Positions 8,138 to 15,218 of a stretch of DNA of 34,315 bases are shown piece by piece (the first letter of the stretch is position 1; each line of letters opens with the position of its first letter). The notes under the pieces were generated by a model. The model was not told where the DNA came from, did no database searches, and saw only the letters and a list, made by a program, of their open reading frames with translations. Both the position numbers and the translations under genes were made by a program. The stretch covers positions 1 through 34,315 of the forward strand of contig CADAWN010000027.1 in assembly GCA_902791625.1 (NCBI GenBank), written 5' to 3'. This stretch comes from an uncultured Erysipelotrichaceae bacterium. GTDB taxonomy: Bacteria > Bacillota_I > Bacilli_A > RF39 > UBA660.

Positions 8138-8947
8138 ATGGATACAATTCAAATAACTGAAATTAACTTTGATAATTTAACCAGATTAAAAAGACAAGGT
8201 ACTTTTAGTCTTATATTAAGAGATGATCAAAGATGTTATAAATTTATAAGACATTTGAATAAAAATCAAAAAAAACATCTTGCTAATAAACTTAAATATT
8301 TTGATAAATTAAATGATAATCATTTCTTAACACCAGAAAACATAATTATGGATAATGATGAGTTAATTGGATATACAATGAAATATTTTGATAATTCAAT
8401 AGATCTTTATAATAAATATACTAAATCTGACAGTATAGATTTTTCTGAATTTAATCATGACCTTAGAAAAAGTAGTAAAGTTTTAAGAGAATTTCATAAA
8501 AAAGGGTTTGTATTTTTAGATATGTCATTTTCTAACATATTAAAAAGTGAAGATGGAGATATAAAATTATGTGATTTTGATGGTACTGTTTATAAAGAAA
8601 ATGTAGAATTACCAATAACATCACAAATACTAAATGATTATTTAGTTGATTATAAAAATAAAAAAATAAAAGTTAACCCTAATACTGATAGATTATCACT
8701 TCTACTTTCTATGTATGTCGCTCTATTCAAAAAAGAAATAGAAAATATAAAAGAAGAAGAATATGATTATCTAGCAAATAGAATAAGATCATTAAAATTA
8801 TTAAAGTATTATTATAAAATTTTATTAGATAAAAAAAGAGAAATACCTGAGATTCCTTATTTAGATAGAATATTATGTGATGATCAACATATAAATATTA
8901 ATTATAAAATTGATGATAAAAAAATATTAATAAAGTGCGATAGATAA
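8138..8947 (+). CDS. Protein kinase-like fold protein
   Basis: A 269-residue protein with a minimal eukaryotic-like kinase fold. The glycine-rich region is weak (RQGTFSLILRDDQRCYKFI, with a candidate ATP-binding lysine in YKFI). The catalytic loop reads FVFLDMSFSNIL (LDxxxxN in place of HRDxxxxN) and the metal-binding DFG position is CDFDGT. The C-lobe is short. The start at 8138 is chosen because GAGGTG is 6 nt upstream; an in-frame start at 8078 would lie inside the promoter. The gene ends in a strong terminator at 8936-8964. Substrate unknown; it could be a small-molecule kinase or a pseudokinase. Confidence 0.7.
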   Translation: MDTIQITEINFDNLTRLKRQGTFSLILRDDQRCYKFIRHLNKNQKKHLANKLKYFDKLNDNHFLTPENIIMDNDELIGYTMKYFDNSIDLYNKYTKSDSIDFSEFNHDLRKSSKVLREFHKKGFVFLDMSFSNILKSEDGDIKLCDFDGTVYKENVELPITSQILNDYLVDYKNKKIKVNPNTDRLSLLLSMYVALFKKEIENIKEEEYDYLANRIRSLKLLKYYYKILLDKKREIPEIPYLDRILCDDQHININYKIDDKKILIKCDR

Positions 8948-8964
8948 TCGCATTTTATTTTTTT
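8936..8964 (+). terminator. Terminator of the kinase-like gene
   Basis: Stem TGCGAT/ATCGCA with a 5-nt loop containing most of the stop codon, followed by a U-rich tail. It overlaps the 3' end of the convergent gene at 8955. Confidence 0.85.
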
Positions 8965-9221
8965 GTATTCATATAATAATCTCTTTCTGAAATAGATAAA
9001 GATATATTTTCTAAATCATTTAACGAATCATCTTCATCCAATACTTCATCTATTAAAAATAATATTTCTTTTAAAGATGTAGTACTATTGTAATTAATTT
9101 TATACTTATTTAAAACTTCCATTTCATAATTAGTAAGTAATAATCCATTTTTACAAGTATTTAAACTATTCTTTTCAAAATCAAGACTATCTATTACACT
9201 ATTTAAATCATATTCTTCCAT
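8955..9221 (-). CDS. Small acidic hypothetical protein
   Basis: An 88-residue, strongly acidic protein (MEEYDLNSVIDSLDFEKNSL at the start, LFLIDEVLDEDDSLNDLENI towards the end), soluble and mostly helical. I recognise no family. GAGGTAAT gives a plausible ribosome site. A promoter with a 17-bp spacer lies at 9320-9348; its -10 region shares a 22-bp near-identical sequence with the sortase promoter at 13111. It is convergent with the kinase-like gene and may use that gene's terminator stem in reverse. Confidence 0.6.
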   Translation of the reverse strand: MEEYDLNSVIDSLDFEKNSLNTCKNGLLLTNYEMEVLNKYKINYNSTTSLKEILFLIDEVLDEDDSLNDLENISLSISERDYYMNTKK

Positions 9222-9292
9222 ATTATTACCTCTTCATATTTATATTTTATCTTCATCTATAATATTAACAAAATGATTTTTCATAACTTTCA

Positions 9293-9308
9293 CTTTAAAT
9301 TTTTAAAG
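9293..9308. repeat. Perfect dyad in the leader of the small acidic gene
   Basis: CTTTAAA-TT-TTTAAAG, 12 bp downstream of the -10 of the promoter at 9320. It could be an operator or simply AT-rich symmetry; low weight. Confidence 0.35.
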
Positions 9309-9319
9309 TTTATTTTTTT

Positions 9320-9348
9320 ATTATAACACCATTAATTATGTTAGTAAA
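9320..9348 (-). promoter_or_regulatory. Promoter of the small acidic gene
   Basis: Minus-strand -35 TTTACT (9348-9343), 17-bp spacer and extended -10 TGTTATAAT (hexamer 9325-9320). The segment 9321-9342 matches 13111-13132 at 21 of 22 positions. Confidence 0.7.
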
Positions 9349-9354
9349 TTATTA

Positions 9355-9385
9355 TTGATATATATATATACATATACATTATAAT
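9355..9385 (+). promoter_or_regulatory. Promoter of the two-TM small protein
   Basis: -35 TTGATA (9355-9360), 19-bp AT-repeat spacer and -10 TATAAT (9380-9385). The long spacer made of TA repeats suggests a weak or length-variable promoter. Confidence 0.55.
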
Positions 9386-9407
9386 GATAATAAGGAGGTA
9401 TACTTAA

Positions 9408-9692
9408 ATGGATAAAAAAGAAAAACTACTTACTATATCTGTAAAAAAAGCTTGGATAGGTGGTACTATATTTACTTTGATAGTTTCAGCTTTGTATGCT
9501 CTATTATTATGTACATTTATGCTTAATGGTAAAGAAGAGTGGTTTACACTTTGTCTCAAAGCAGTAAATACTGCAAACAGTTGTAGTAATAGTATTATAA
9601 AACATTTCATTATTCTTTGGCCAGTTATGATAACAATAATTGGTACTACATTAGCCGGTTTTCTTGTTATATTTAACAAAAAAGATAAATAA
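9408..9692 (+). CDS. Small two-span membrane protein
   Basis: A 94-residue protein with membrane spans at about residues 14-37 and 66-87 and charged ends (MDKKEKLL, FNKKDK). Between them is a short loop with two cysteines (TLCLKAVNTANSCSN). AAGGAGG is 8 nt before the ATG and a promoter is present, so this is a real gene although a 91-codon frame exists opposite it on the minus strand. It ends in its own terminator. No family recognised; size and topology are compatible with a holin-like or regulatory membrane peptide, without proof. Confidence 0.7.
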   Translation: MDKKEKLLTISVKKAWIGGTIFTLIVSALYALLLCTFMLNGKEEWFTLCLKAVNTANSCSNSIIKHFIILWPVMITIIGTTLAGFLVIFNKKDK

Positions 9693-9730
9693 AAAAAGTC
9701 ATTTTGAAAATGTCTTTTTTTTATTTTTGA
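9693..9730 (+). terminator. Terminator of the two-TM protein
   Basis: Imperfect stem with outer A-run/T-run pairing and inner CATTT/AAATG, followed by a T-rich run on the plus strand. Confidence 0.65.
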
Positions 9731-9734
9731 AAGT

Positions 9735-9944
9735 TTATTTTAAGTTTTTATCTACCTCTTCTTTTAACAAAGAACGAGCAGTATCATAAATTCTATTTGC
9801 TTCTTCCAAACTAATATTTAGAGTTTCTTTACTTTTTTTACTAATAAAGAAATTTTTTTCTAAAATGTTATTGATTTTACTTACTTCTTCTTTTGAATAA
9901 TTTAATCTTTGTAATAATTCTTCAATAAACTCATTTTTATTCAT
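9735..9944 (-). CDS. Small helical protein coupled to the XRE regulator
   Basis: About 69 residues from the ATG at 9944 (MNKNEFIEELLQRLNYSKEE); a GTG at 9956 would add four. The N-terminus resembles that of DUF1700-type proteins, which often sit next to transcription regulators, but the protein is far shorter than those. Soluble and helical, no membrane span. Its start overlaps the end of the XRE-membrane gene by 8 nt, so the two are translationally coupled and probably functionally linked, perhaps as a regulator and its modulator. Confidence 0.6.
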   Translation of the reverse strand: MNKNEFIEELLQRLNYSKEEVSKINNILEKNFFISKKSKETLNISLEEANRIYDTARSLLKEEVDKNLK

Positions 9945-10860
9945 CTTTATATTCACCGTACATTTTACCTTTAGAGTCTAATTGTACTTCATAACCATAT
10001 TCAAAAATATAAGCCATTGTGAATATAACAAGTATTTCTATTATACTAAATGTTGGTATTGAGAATTCTACTCCATCCATAATAAGTGAGAAGAATAATT
10101 CACTAAATGGTCCAATAGCAATTACTGCAATCATCATATAAGCAATTCTCTTAATATGCTTTACATTATCTAATGTAAATGGTGTATCTCCATCATGAAT
10201 ATTTTTAAAGAATTTACTAATATTTCCAAGCATTATATAAACACATACTAATGTACCTATTAAGAATATGAAGCCTACTTCTGTACATACTACTAATTTA
10301 GTTTTACTGTTATTCTTAATTATGTTTTTAGCTTTTATTATATCAGTTTCATTTTTAATATCACTAACAATTACTCTATCACTAAACTGTAATCTAACTT
10401 TATTACTTCTTTCAACTATTTCTAATCCTAAGTTATTATCACCTATAACAATTTTGTCCTTAACTACATCTACCTTATTAATGATAACTGGTGAAATTAA
10501 CATAACTAATATTAAACAAATAATACCAATCATTGTGAATACTCTTCCTATCTTAGAAATGATAGAAATAATTTTACTTAAAACTTTTACTTTCTTTTGC
10601 TTTTCTTCTTTTAATTTTACAACTTTCATTTTAACATCTTCATCTAATGAATCTATATCAACAATACTATCATTAACTAATTCTCCTATATTACAATGAA
10701 ATATTTTGCAAAGCTGTAAGATATTGTTCATTTCTGGGTATGCATCACCAGTTTCCCATTTTGATACACTTTGACGTGATACTCCAACTTTATCAGCAAG
10801 AGCTTCTTGTGATATATTATTTTTCTTTCTTAATGTTTTTAAATTGTCTCCAAATTTCAT
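9937..10860 (-). CDS. XRE-family regulator fused to a membrane domain
   Basis: 307 residues. Residues 1-60 form a Cro/C1-type helix-turn-helix (NISQEALADKVGVSRQSVSK, then WETGDAYPEM). A charged linker follows, then four predicted membrane spans (around 108-130, 195-215, 237-258 and 268-290). Such membrane-anchored XRE proteins are common in low-GC Gram-positives and are thought to sense envelope or small-molecule signals, but no ligand is known here. A perfect 8-bp inverted repeat at 10923-10947, 63 bp upstream of the start, is a good autoregulatory operator candidate. AAGGAGG precedes the ATG. Confidence 0.8.
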   Translation of the reverse strand: MKFGDNLKTLRKKNNISQEALADKVGVSRQSVSKWETGDAYPEMNNILQLCKIFHCNIGELVNDSIVDIDSLDEDVKMKVVKLKEEKQKKVKVLSKIISIISKIGRVFTMIGIICLILVMLISPVIINKVDVVKDKIVIGDNNLGLEIVERSNKVRLQFSDRVIVSDIKNETDIIKAKNIIKNNSKTKLVVCTEVGFIFLIGTLVCVYIMLGNISKFFKNIHDGDTPFTLDNVKHIKRIAYMMIAVIAIGPFSELFFSLIMDGVEFSIPTFSIIEILVIFTMAYIFEYGYEVQLDSKGKMYGEYKDE

Positions 10861-10922
10861 TAGACTTTTCCTCCTTACGACATTAATTATATGTTATAAA
10901 ATTATGAAAAACTATCAACTTT

Positions 10923-10947
10923 CAGTTGCATAATAAAGGTGCAACTG
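10923..10947. promoter_or_regulatory. Perfect inverted repeat, candidate operator
   Basis: CAGTTGCA-N9-TGCAACTG, between the XRE-membrane gene and the end of the His/Ser-rich gene. There is no U-run after it on the minus strand, so it is not a good terminator. It is 63 bp upstream of the XRE start, a typical place for an autoregulatory site. Confidence 0.6.
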
Positions 10948-10959
10948 TAACTTTACATT

Positions 10960-11457
10960 TTAAAAAAATCTAGTAAACATAAATATTATCATTACTATAA
11001 ATATAACAAAGAATATTAATACAGGAATAAGCATAAAAAATGATCCTTTTCCTACATTAAGCGGATTATTCTCGAAAAACTCTCTTATTTCTTCTTCAGT
11101 CATATTTTCAAAATTAACATTTTCAGTTGAATTATTATCACTAAACGAATTATTTGTATTAAATCTTTCACTACTACGATGTAGAGCTGCTCCTGCTGCT
11201 CCACTAGCACTCGCATTAATATTTACGCCAGTTGCTCTTCCTACTGCAAAAGCATGACTATCAGAAATACCATGATGATGACCTGGTCTATCTCTTAATG
11301 ATGAATGACCCATATTATTTGAGTGATGCATATGATGACTTGTTAAACTACTCTTATGACTATGTGTAGAACTATGACTACGATGACTAGTGATTGAACT
11401 ATGATGACTACGTGAACTACTGTGACTATGTGAATGACTTGAATGTGAACTTCTCAT
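10960..11457 (-). CDS. His/Ser-rich protein with C-terminal membrane anchor
   Basis: 165 residues in three parts: residues 1-65 are almost only Ser and His with some Arg/Thr (HSSHSHSHSSSRSHH type); 66-130 are Gly/Ala/Ser/Asn-rich (GVNINASASGAAGAALHRSS) and then acidic (NMTEEEIREFFENN); 137-162 form one hydrophobic span ending with TRFF. It looks tail-anchored, with a histidine-rich, probably metal-binding domain in the cytoplasm. The low-complexity codons argue for selection on composition. AAGGAGAAAG precedes the ATG. It sits just downstream of the DUF1847 gene (20 nt gap), a cysteine-rich putative metal-binding protein, so a common metal theme is possible. Confidence 0.65.
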   Translation of the reverse strand: MRSSHSSHSHSHSSSRSHHSSITSHRSHSSTHSHKSSLTSHHMHHSNNMGHSSLRDRPGHHHGISDSHAFAVGRATGVNINASASGAAGAALHRSSERFNTNNSFSDNNSTENVNFENMTEEEIREFFENNPLNVGKGSFFMLIPVLIFFVIFIVMIIFMFTRFF

Positions 11458-11477
11458 AAACTTTCTCCTTTAATTAT

Positions 11478-12095
11478 TTATTCTTTTGGATAAATTTTAC
11501 CCTTCATATAACCATCAGCTAAATATAATGCACCAAGTGGATTATGAGCTAAAGCTCTATCTTTTACAGCAAGTACTGTAACAGGTGCTTTGGAATACTT
11601 AAAGAATAACGTATCGTGACCAACACATAATCCTAATACAATATTAAAGTCTGTTTCTTCTCCATTTAAGAATTCAGCTTGAGCAATTGGATTACACATA
11701 GGAACAGAACAATCTTTAATTCCTATTTCTTCTCTATTTACATCTCCAAGCTTACAAATAACGGATTCTACTTCAAATCCATATTTAGTAAGTATTTGGG
11801 CAAATATCATTGCTTCTTTAGCTAATCCCACACAAAAAGCTAAACCTAGTTTTTTATATCCCATTTGTTTACAGAAATCTACTATTTCTTTTACTCTAGG
11901 TTTACCACCATAATTATCCATAACTACTTCTGCAGAAGTTTTAGCTATCTTATAGTTTTCCTCATTCTTATATTCTTTTATAATATCTTTTAATCTTTCT
12001 TGTTCATTCTTAGTTGGACAATTCTTTGGAGCATTTTCTAAATCATTTTTATGACATGCATGTTTTTGACAATAAGCACAAGTATACTTTTGCAT
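11478..12095 (-). CDS. DUF1847 family protein (putative metal-binding)
   Basis: 205 residues. The N-terminus has a cysteine cluster suited to binding zinc or an Fe-S cluster: Cys6, Cys9, Cys14 and Cys25 (YTCAYCQKHACHKNDL). The rest resembles DUF1847: KKLGLAFCVGLAKEAMIFAQ, then SVPMCNPIAQAEFLN, LGLCVGHDTLFFKYSKAPVT and LAHNPLGALY. Function unknown; the conserved cysteines in the second half point to redox or metal chemistry. Preceded by GGAGATGG, and followed after 20 nt by the His/Ser-rich membrane gene. Confidence 0.85.
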   Translation of the reverse strand: MQKYTCAYCQKHACHKNDLENAPKNCPTKNEQERLKDIIKEYKNEENYKIAKTSAEVVMDNYGGKPRVKEIVDFCKQMGYKKLGLAFCVGLAKEAMIFAQILTKYGFEVESVICKLGDVNREEIGIKDCSVPMCNPIAQAEFLNGEETDFNIVLGLCVGHDTLFFKYSKAPVTVLAVKDRALAHNPLGALYLADGYMKGKIYPKE

Positions 12096-12124
12096 ACTAC
12101 CATCTCCTTTAAAGCATTATATCA

Positions 12125-12157
12125 TAAAAAAAATAAAAAGAACACATTCCGTGTTCT
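12125..12157 (-). terminator. Terminator after tRNA-His
   Basis: Stem AAGAACAC/GTGTTCTT with a 5-nt loop, followed by a T-rich tail on the minus strand, 12 bp after the CCA end. Confidence 0.9.
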
Positions 12158-12168
12158 TATTCTCTTAG

Positions 12169-12245
12169 TGGGGCGGCGTAAGGGAATCGAACCCTTGCAT
12201 ACTAGTGCCACAAACTAGCGTGTTAACCACTTCACCAACGCCGCC
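12169..12245 (-). tRNA. tRNA-His (anticodon GTG), CCA encoded
   Basis: 77 nt with all arms visible. Acceptor GCGGCGT pairs with ACGCCGC, and an encoded extra 5' G (G-1) faces C73, the histidine identity pair. D arm contains GTGAAGTGGTTAACAC; anticodon stem CTAGT/ACTAG with loop TTGTGGC, so the anticodon is GTG; T arm AAGGG-TTCGATT-CCCTT; 3' CCA is encoded. It is a single transcription unit with its own promoter (12264-12292) and terminator. Confidence 0.97.
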
Positions 12246-12263
12246 ATGTACAAATACAACAAT

Positions 12264-12292
12264 ATTTTATCAATAAAGTTGTATTTTTGCAA
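12264..12292 (-). promoter_or_regulatory. Promoter of tRNA-His
   Basis: Minus-strand -35 TTGCAA (12292-12287), 17-bp spacer, -10 TAAAAT (12269-12264), about 19 bp before the tRNA. A 9-bp inverted repeat (AAATACAAC/GTTGTATTT) spans the spacer and start site. Confidence 0.65.
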
Positions 12293-12307
12293 GTGTTTTT
12301 GTACTTT

Positions 12308-13072
12308 TTACTGTTTTACTTTTTTCGCATGCAATACTACTCTTTTTTCTCCTGCACCCAAACAACTAGACAAAGTAAGAATAGTATCCTCTTTTGTTAC
12401 TTCAGTTTTATAATCATGATTAGATCTACTCTTTATAGTTTTTAAAAACTTAGAATACTCATTATCATTTCTAAAACTAGTTTTAATATAATAATCTTCT
12501 GGTTTTATATCATATGTTGAAAACACTTGATATGTATTTGTTCCTTTTTCTGTTGTAAATGTTAAAGTATAATTTTTACTATCTTCATACCACCATTTTT
12601 GTAAAACATTTGAAAGTGTTTCAAACATTGAACCATCTTTCATATTATGTCCATAAATAATAATATTTCTATCACTTTCATCTAATTTATTTCTGTAATC
12701 TAAAAATATCCAACCAGCTCTATTTTTTTCTTTATTAAAATTATGATTTAGATAATAATTATTATTTTTAGCTTGTACAACTACATAATCAATATTAGTA
12801 TTATTTACTTTTATATAACCAACTGTATCAGGATTTGTTTTCTTTAATGCTTCAAAATCAATCTTATATTCTTTTACTTCAATATCTTTTTCTTTCTTCT
12901 TTTTAACTTTAATATGTTTTTTTGAATCTTCTTTTATTGCATTATTCTCATCAACACTTTTTTTCCAACTATATATGTTATATCCAGAATAAGCTATACC
13001 TAAAATACAAAGAAATATTATAAACTTTAATACTGATGTTTTTAATCTTAACCTTTTCTTCACAACTTTCAT
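12308..13072 (-). CDS. Class B sortase
   Basis: About 254 residues from the ATG at 13072 (GTGGAG is 8 nt upstream; an in-frame GTG at 13084 lies in the ribosome site). A basic N-terminus and one membrane span (KFIIFLCILGIAYSGYNIYS) anchor the enzyme, with the catalytic domain outside. Catalytic His is in IIIYGHNMKDGSMF, Cys in TLSSCLGAGEKRVVLHAKK and Arg in the same stretch. TLSxC and the length fit class B. It anchors surface proteins to the peptidoglycan cross-bridge; no sortase substrate is seen in this window. Lone gene with its own promoter at 13110-13139. Confidence 0.9.
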   Translation of the reverse strand: MKVVKKRLRLKTSVLKFIIFLCILGIAYSGYNIYSWKKSVDENNAIKEDSKKHIKVKKKKEKDIEVKEYKIDFEALKKTNPDTVGYIKVNNTNIDYVVVQAKNNNYYLNHNFNKEKNRAGWIFLDYRNKLDESDRNIIIYGHNMKDGSMFETLSNVLQKWWYEDSKNYTLTFTTEKGTNTYQVFSTYDIKPEDYYIKTSFRNDNEYSKFLKTIKSRSNHDYKTEVTKEDTILTLSSCLGAGEKRVVLHAKKVKQ

Positions 13073-13090
13073 AATTTTCTCCACTAAAAT

Positions 13091-13115
13091 AGACTAGTAT
13101 TACTAGTCTATTATA
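13091..13115 (-). repeat. Perfect inverted repeat at the sortase transcription start
   Basis: AATAGACTAG-TATTA-CTAGTCTATT, perfect 10-bp arms. It starts in the -10 box of the sortase promoter and ends about 20 bp before the start codon, so it could be an operator or a 5' hairpin. It might also act as a terminator for glmS, since UUUU follows. Confidence 0.6.
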
Positions 13116-13139
13116 ACACCATTATTTATGTTTTAACAA
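13110..13139 (-). promoter_or_regulatory. Promoter of the sortase gene
   Basis: Minus-strand -35 TTGTTA (13139-13134), 18-bp spacer and extended -10 TGTTATAAT (hexamer 13115-13110). Nearly identical in its -10 and spacer to the promoter at 9320. Confidence 0.65.
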
Positions 13140-13172
13140 TCTTGTTAGTGTAAAGTAATTGTATATTATGTT

Positions 13173-14948
13173 TTATTCAACTGTAACAGATTTAGCTAAA
13201 TTACGTGGTTTATCAATATCACAACCTCTATTTAAGGCTACATAATATGAAAGAAGTTGAAGAGCTGGTACGATTAACATACTATCTGTATATTTAGATG
13301 ATGATGGGACAACTATTTTTAAATAGTTATCAAAGTCATCTAAGTCTTCAGTTGTTACAATTATACCAAGTGAACCTCTAGCTTCAGTTTCTTTTAAATT
13401 AGAAATACTCTTATCTTTTAATTCTTTATCTGAAATAATACATATAACTGGCATACCTTCTTCCACTAAAGATATTGTTCCATGTTTTAATTCTCCTGCT
13501 TGATATGCTTCACTATGTAAATATGATACTTCTTTTAGTTTTAGGCTTCCTTCCATACAAAGTGCATAATCTATTCCTCTGCCTATAAAGAAACATGATT
13601 CCTTTTTATATATTTTCTTAGCTAATTCTTTGTACTCATCTTGTTTTTCAAGAACTAGTTTTAATTTATTTGGAACTTCATTAAATAAACTAAAATCTTC
13701 TTTAATTAGTCCTTTATTTTTACCTGTAGTAAATGCCATCATTGCAAATACACATACTTGTAAGATATATGCTTTGGTAGTTGCTACAGCTATTTCTACT
13801 CCCGCATTTGTAAGTATAATTTTTCCTGCTTCACGAGCTATAGTTGAATCAGGATTATTAACTATAGCAAGTGTATCTACATTTAACTCAATAGCTTCTC
13901 TCATAGCAGCAATAGTATCAGCTGTCTCACCTGATTGAGATACTAAAATTACTAAAGTTTTTTGATTATATATTTTCTTTTTATATCTATATTCACTAGC
14001 TGGATAAACTGTAGTTTTAATACCTGCATATTCTTCAAATAAGTTTTGTCCAACAAGACCAGCATACATTGCAGATCCACAAGCTACTATATCTATTTCT
14101 TTATAATTAGATAAATCTAAATTTTTTCTTTCTTTCTCATCACTAAATCTATCTATTAATCTTTTTAAAACGATAGGTTCTTCCATAATCTCTTTCATCA
14201 TATGATGACTATATCCATTTTTGGAATTATCTATTCCTTTACTATCAGAAATTAGTACTTCTTTTTCTATTTTATTACCATCTTTAAATATTTCATATTT
14301 ATCTTCTTCTAATACTGCTATTTCTTTTGGTTCAAGTAATATATATTTATTTGTATGTTTAATAATAGCTGTTATATCACTAGCTAAAAAGTTTTCTTTT
14401 TCACCTATTCCAAGAAGTAATGGACTATCTTTTCTTAAAGCATAAAGCTTATTATCATTATCTATCATTATACCTAGTGCATAACTACCTTTTAAATCTT
14501 TTATTAATAAATTTATTGCTTTTAATACATCATTATCTTTTAAATACTTATCTAAAAGAGCAGCAACCACTTCACTATCAGTATCACTATTAAACTTATA
14601 TCCTTCTTTAATTAGTTTTTCTTTTAATAAATCACTATTTTCAATAATACCATTATGAACAAGTGTTACTTTTCCTATCTTATGAGGATGAGCATTAGTA
14701 AGATTTGCTTCTCCATTAGTAGCCCATCTAGTATGTGCTATACCATAATTACTCTTTATTTTACTTTCTTTATTTATTTTTTCTTCTAGTAGACTAACTC
14801 TACCTACACTTTTTATTATTTCAATATCTTTATTATCACAAATAGCTACTCCTGCTGAATCATATCCTCTATATTCTAAAGCATATAATCCTTCTAATAA
14901 AACATCAGTCGTTTTTTTACCCCCAATATATCCTATAATTCCACACAT
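13173..14948 (-). CDS. glmS: Glutamine-fructose-6-phosphate aminotransferase GlmS
   Basis: Makes glucosamine-6-phosphate from fructose-6-phosphate and glutamine, the entry point to UDP-GlcNAc and cell wall. 591 residues. The N-terminal glutaminase begins MCGIIGYIGG, with Cys2 as nucleophile, and has GIAHTRWATNG and AHPHKIGKVTLVHNGIIENS. Two SIS domains follow (VACGSAMYAGL and VSQSGETADT; then GRGIDYALCMEGSLKLKEVS). The C-terminal LAKSVTVE closes the active site. GGGAGG is 9 nt upstream of the ATG. A glmS ribozyme lies directly upstream, so synthesis is expected to fall when glucosamine-6-phosphate accumulates. Intact. Confidence 0.98.
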   Translation of the reverse strand: MCGIIGYIGGKKTTDVLLEGLYALEYRGYDSAGVAICDNKDIEIIKSVGRVSLLEEKINKESKIKSNYGIAHTRWATNGEANLTNAHPHKIGKVTLVHNGIIENSDLLKEKLIKEGYKFNSDTDSEVVAALLDKYLKDNDVLKAINLLIKDLKGSYALGIMIDNDNKLYALRKDSPLLLGIGEKENFLASDITAIIKHTNKYILLEPKEIAVLEEDKYEIFKDGNKIEKEVLISDSKGIDNSKNGYSHHMMKEIMEEPIVLKRLIDRFSDEKERKNLDLSNYKEIDIVACGSAMYAGLVGQNLFEEYAGIKTTVYPASEYRYKKKIYNQKTLVILVSQSGETADTIAAMREAIELNVDTLAIVNNPDSTIAREAGKIILTNAGVEIAVATTKAYILQVCVFAMMAFTTGKNKGLIKEDFSLFNEVPNKLKLVLEKQDEYKELAKKIYKKESCFFIGRGIDYALCMEGSLKLKEVSYLHSEAYQAGELKHGTISLVEEGMPVICIISDKELKDKSISNLKETEARGSLGIIVTTEDLDDFDNYLKIVVPSSSKYTDSMLIVPALQLLSYYVALNRGCDIDKPRNLAKSVTVE

Positions 14949-14959
14949 ATAAAAAATCC

Positions 14960-15115
14960 TCCCACTATAAAAACATGTGTAAGAGGATATATTTTTCTGT
15001 TATAATTTTGATTTTATTTTTTGTAATATATCTAACGAACCTTAAATCCGCTTTAGCATCCGCCGAATTTTCGATAACTAAAGACCTCGTCAACTATTAT
15101 TAGTTCTGGCGCTTA
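14960..15115 (-). ncRNA. glmS ribozyme-riboswitch
   Basis: The minus strand carries the conserved core: AGCGCCAGAACT at the cleavage site (cut expected 5' of G at 15112), then AGTTGACGAGG, then AGTTATCGAAAATTCGGCGG and ATGC. A P4-like helix is formed by AGATATAT and ATATATCC further downstream. It self-cleaves when glucosamine-6-phosphate binds, which leads to mRNA decay. It lies immediately upstream of glmS, its universal context. The 3' boundary is approximate. Confidence 0.96.
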
Positions 15116-15186
15116 AGATGAAATACTTCCTTTCTCTTTCTATCTCATTAATATAATTATACAAAAAAATTAAATTTATTACAATA

Positions 15187-15218
15187 AAAAGACATGATTA
15201 CTAATTAATCATGTCTAA
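15187..15218 (-). terminator. Terminator of the Clp-like ATPase gene
   Basis: Perfect 11-bp stem (AGACATGATTA/TAATCATGTCT, 5-nt loop) followed by UUUUU. It overlaps the stop codon region. Confidence 0.88.

Noticed and set aside
9361-9380. TA dinucleotide run as a satellite or phase-variable repeat
   Set aside because: It is only about 10 bases of alternating TA in a promoter spacer; too short and AT bias explains it, though length change could affect the promoter.
9404-9679. A 91-codon minus-strand frame opposite the two-TM protein gene
   Set aside because: It has no ribosome site, whereas the plus-strand gene has AAGGAGG, a promoter and a terminator.
10268-10699. A 143-codon plus-strand frame inside the XRE-membrane gene
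   Set aside because: It is a Leu/Ile/Ser/Thr-rich antisense shadow of a clear XRE gene, with no ribosome site.
12246-12290. The 9-bp inverted repeat upstream of tRNA-His as a terminator of the sortase gene
   Set aside because: It lies upstream of tRNA-His, before the sortase end in the wrong direction, with no U-run on the minus strand; it overlaps the tRNA promoter.
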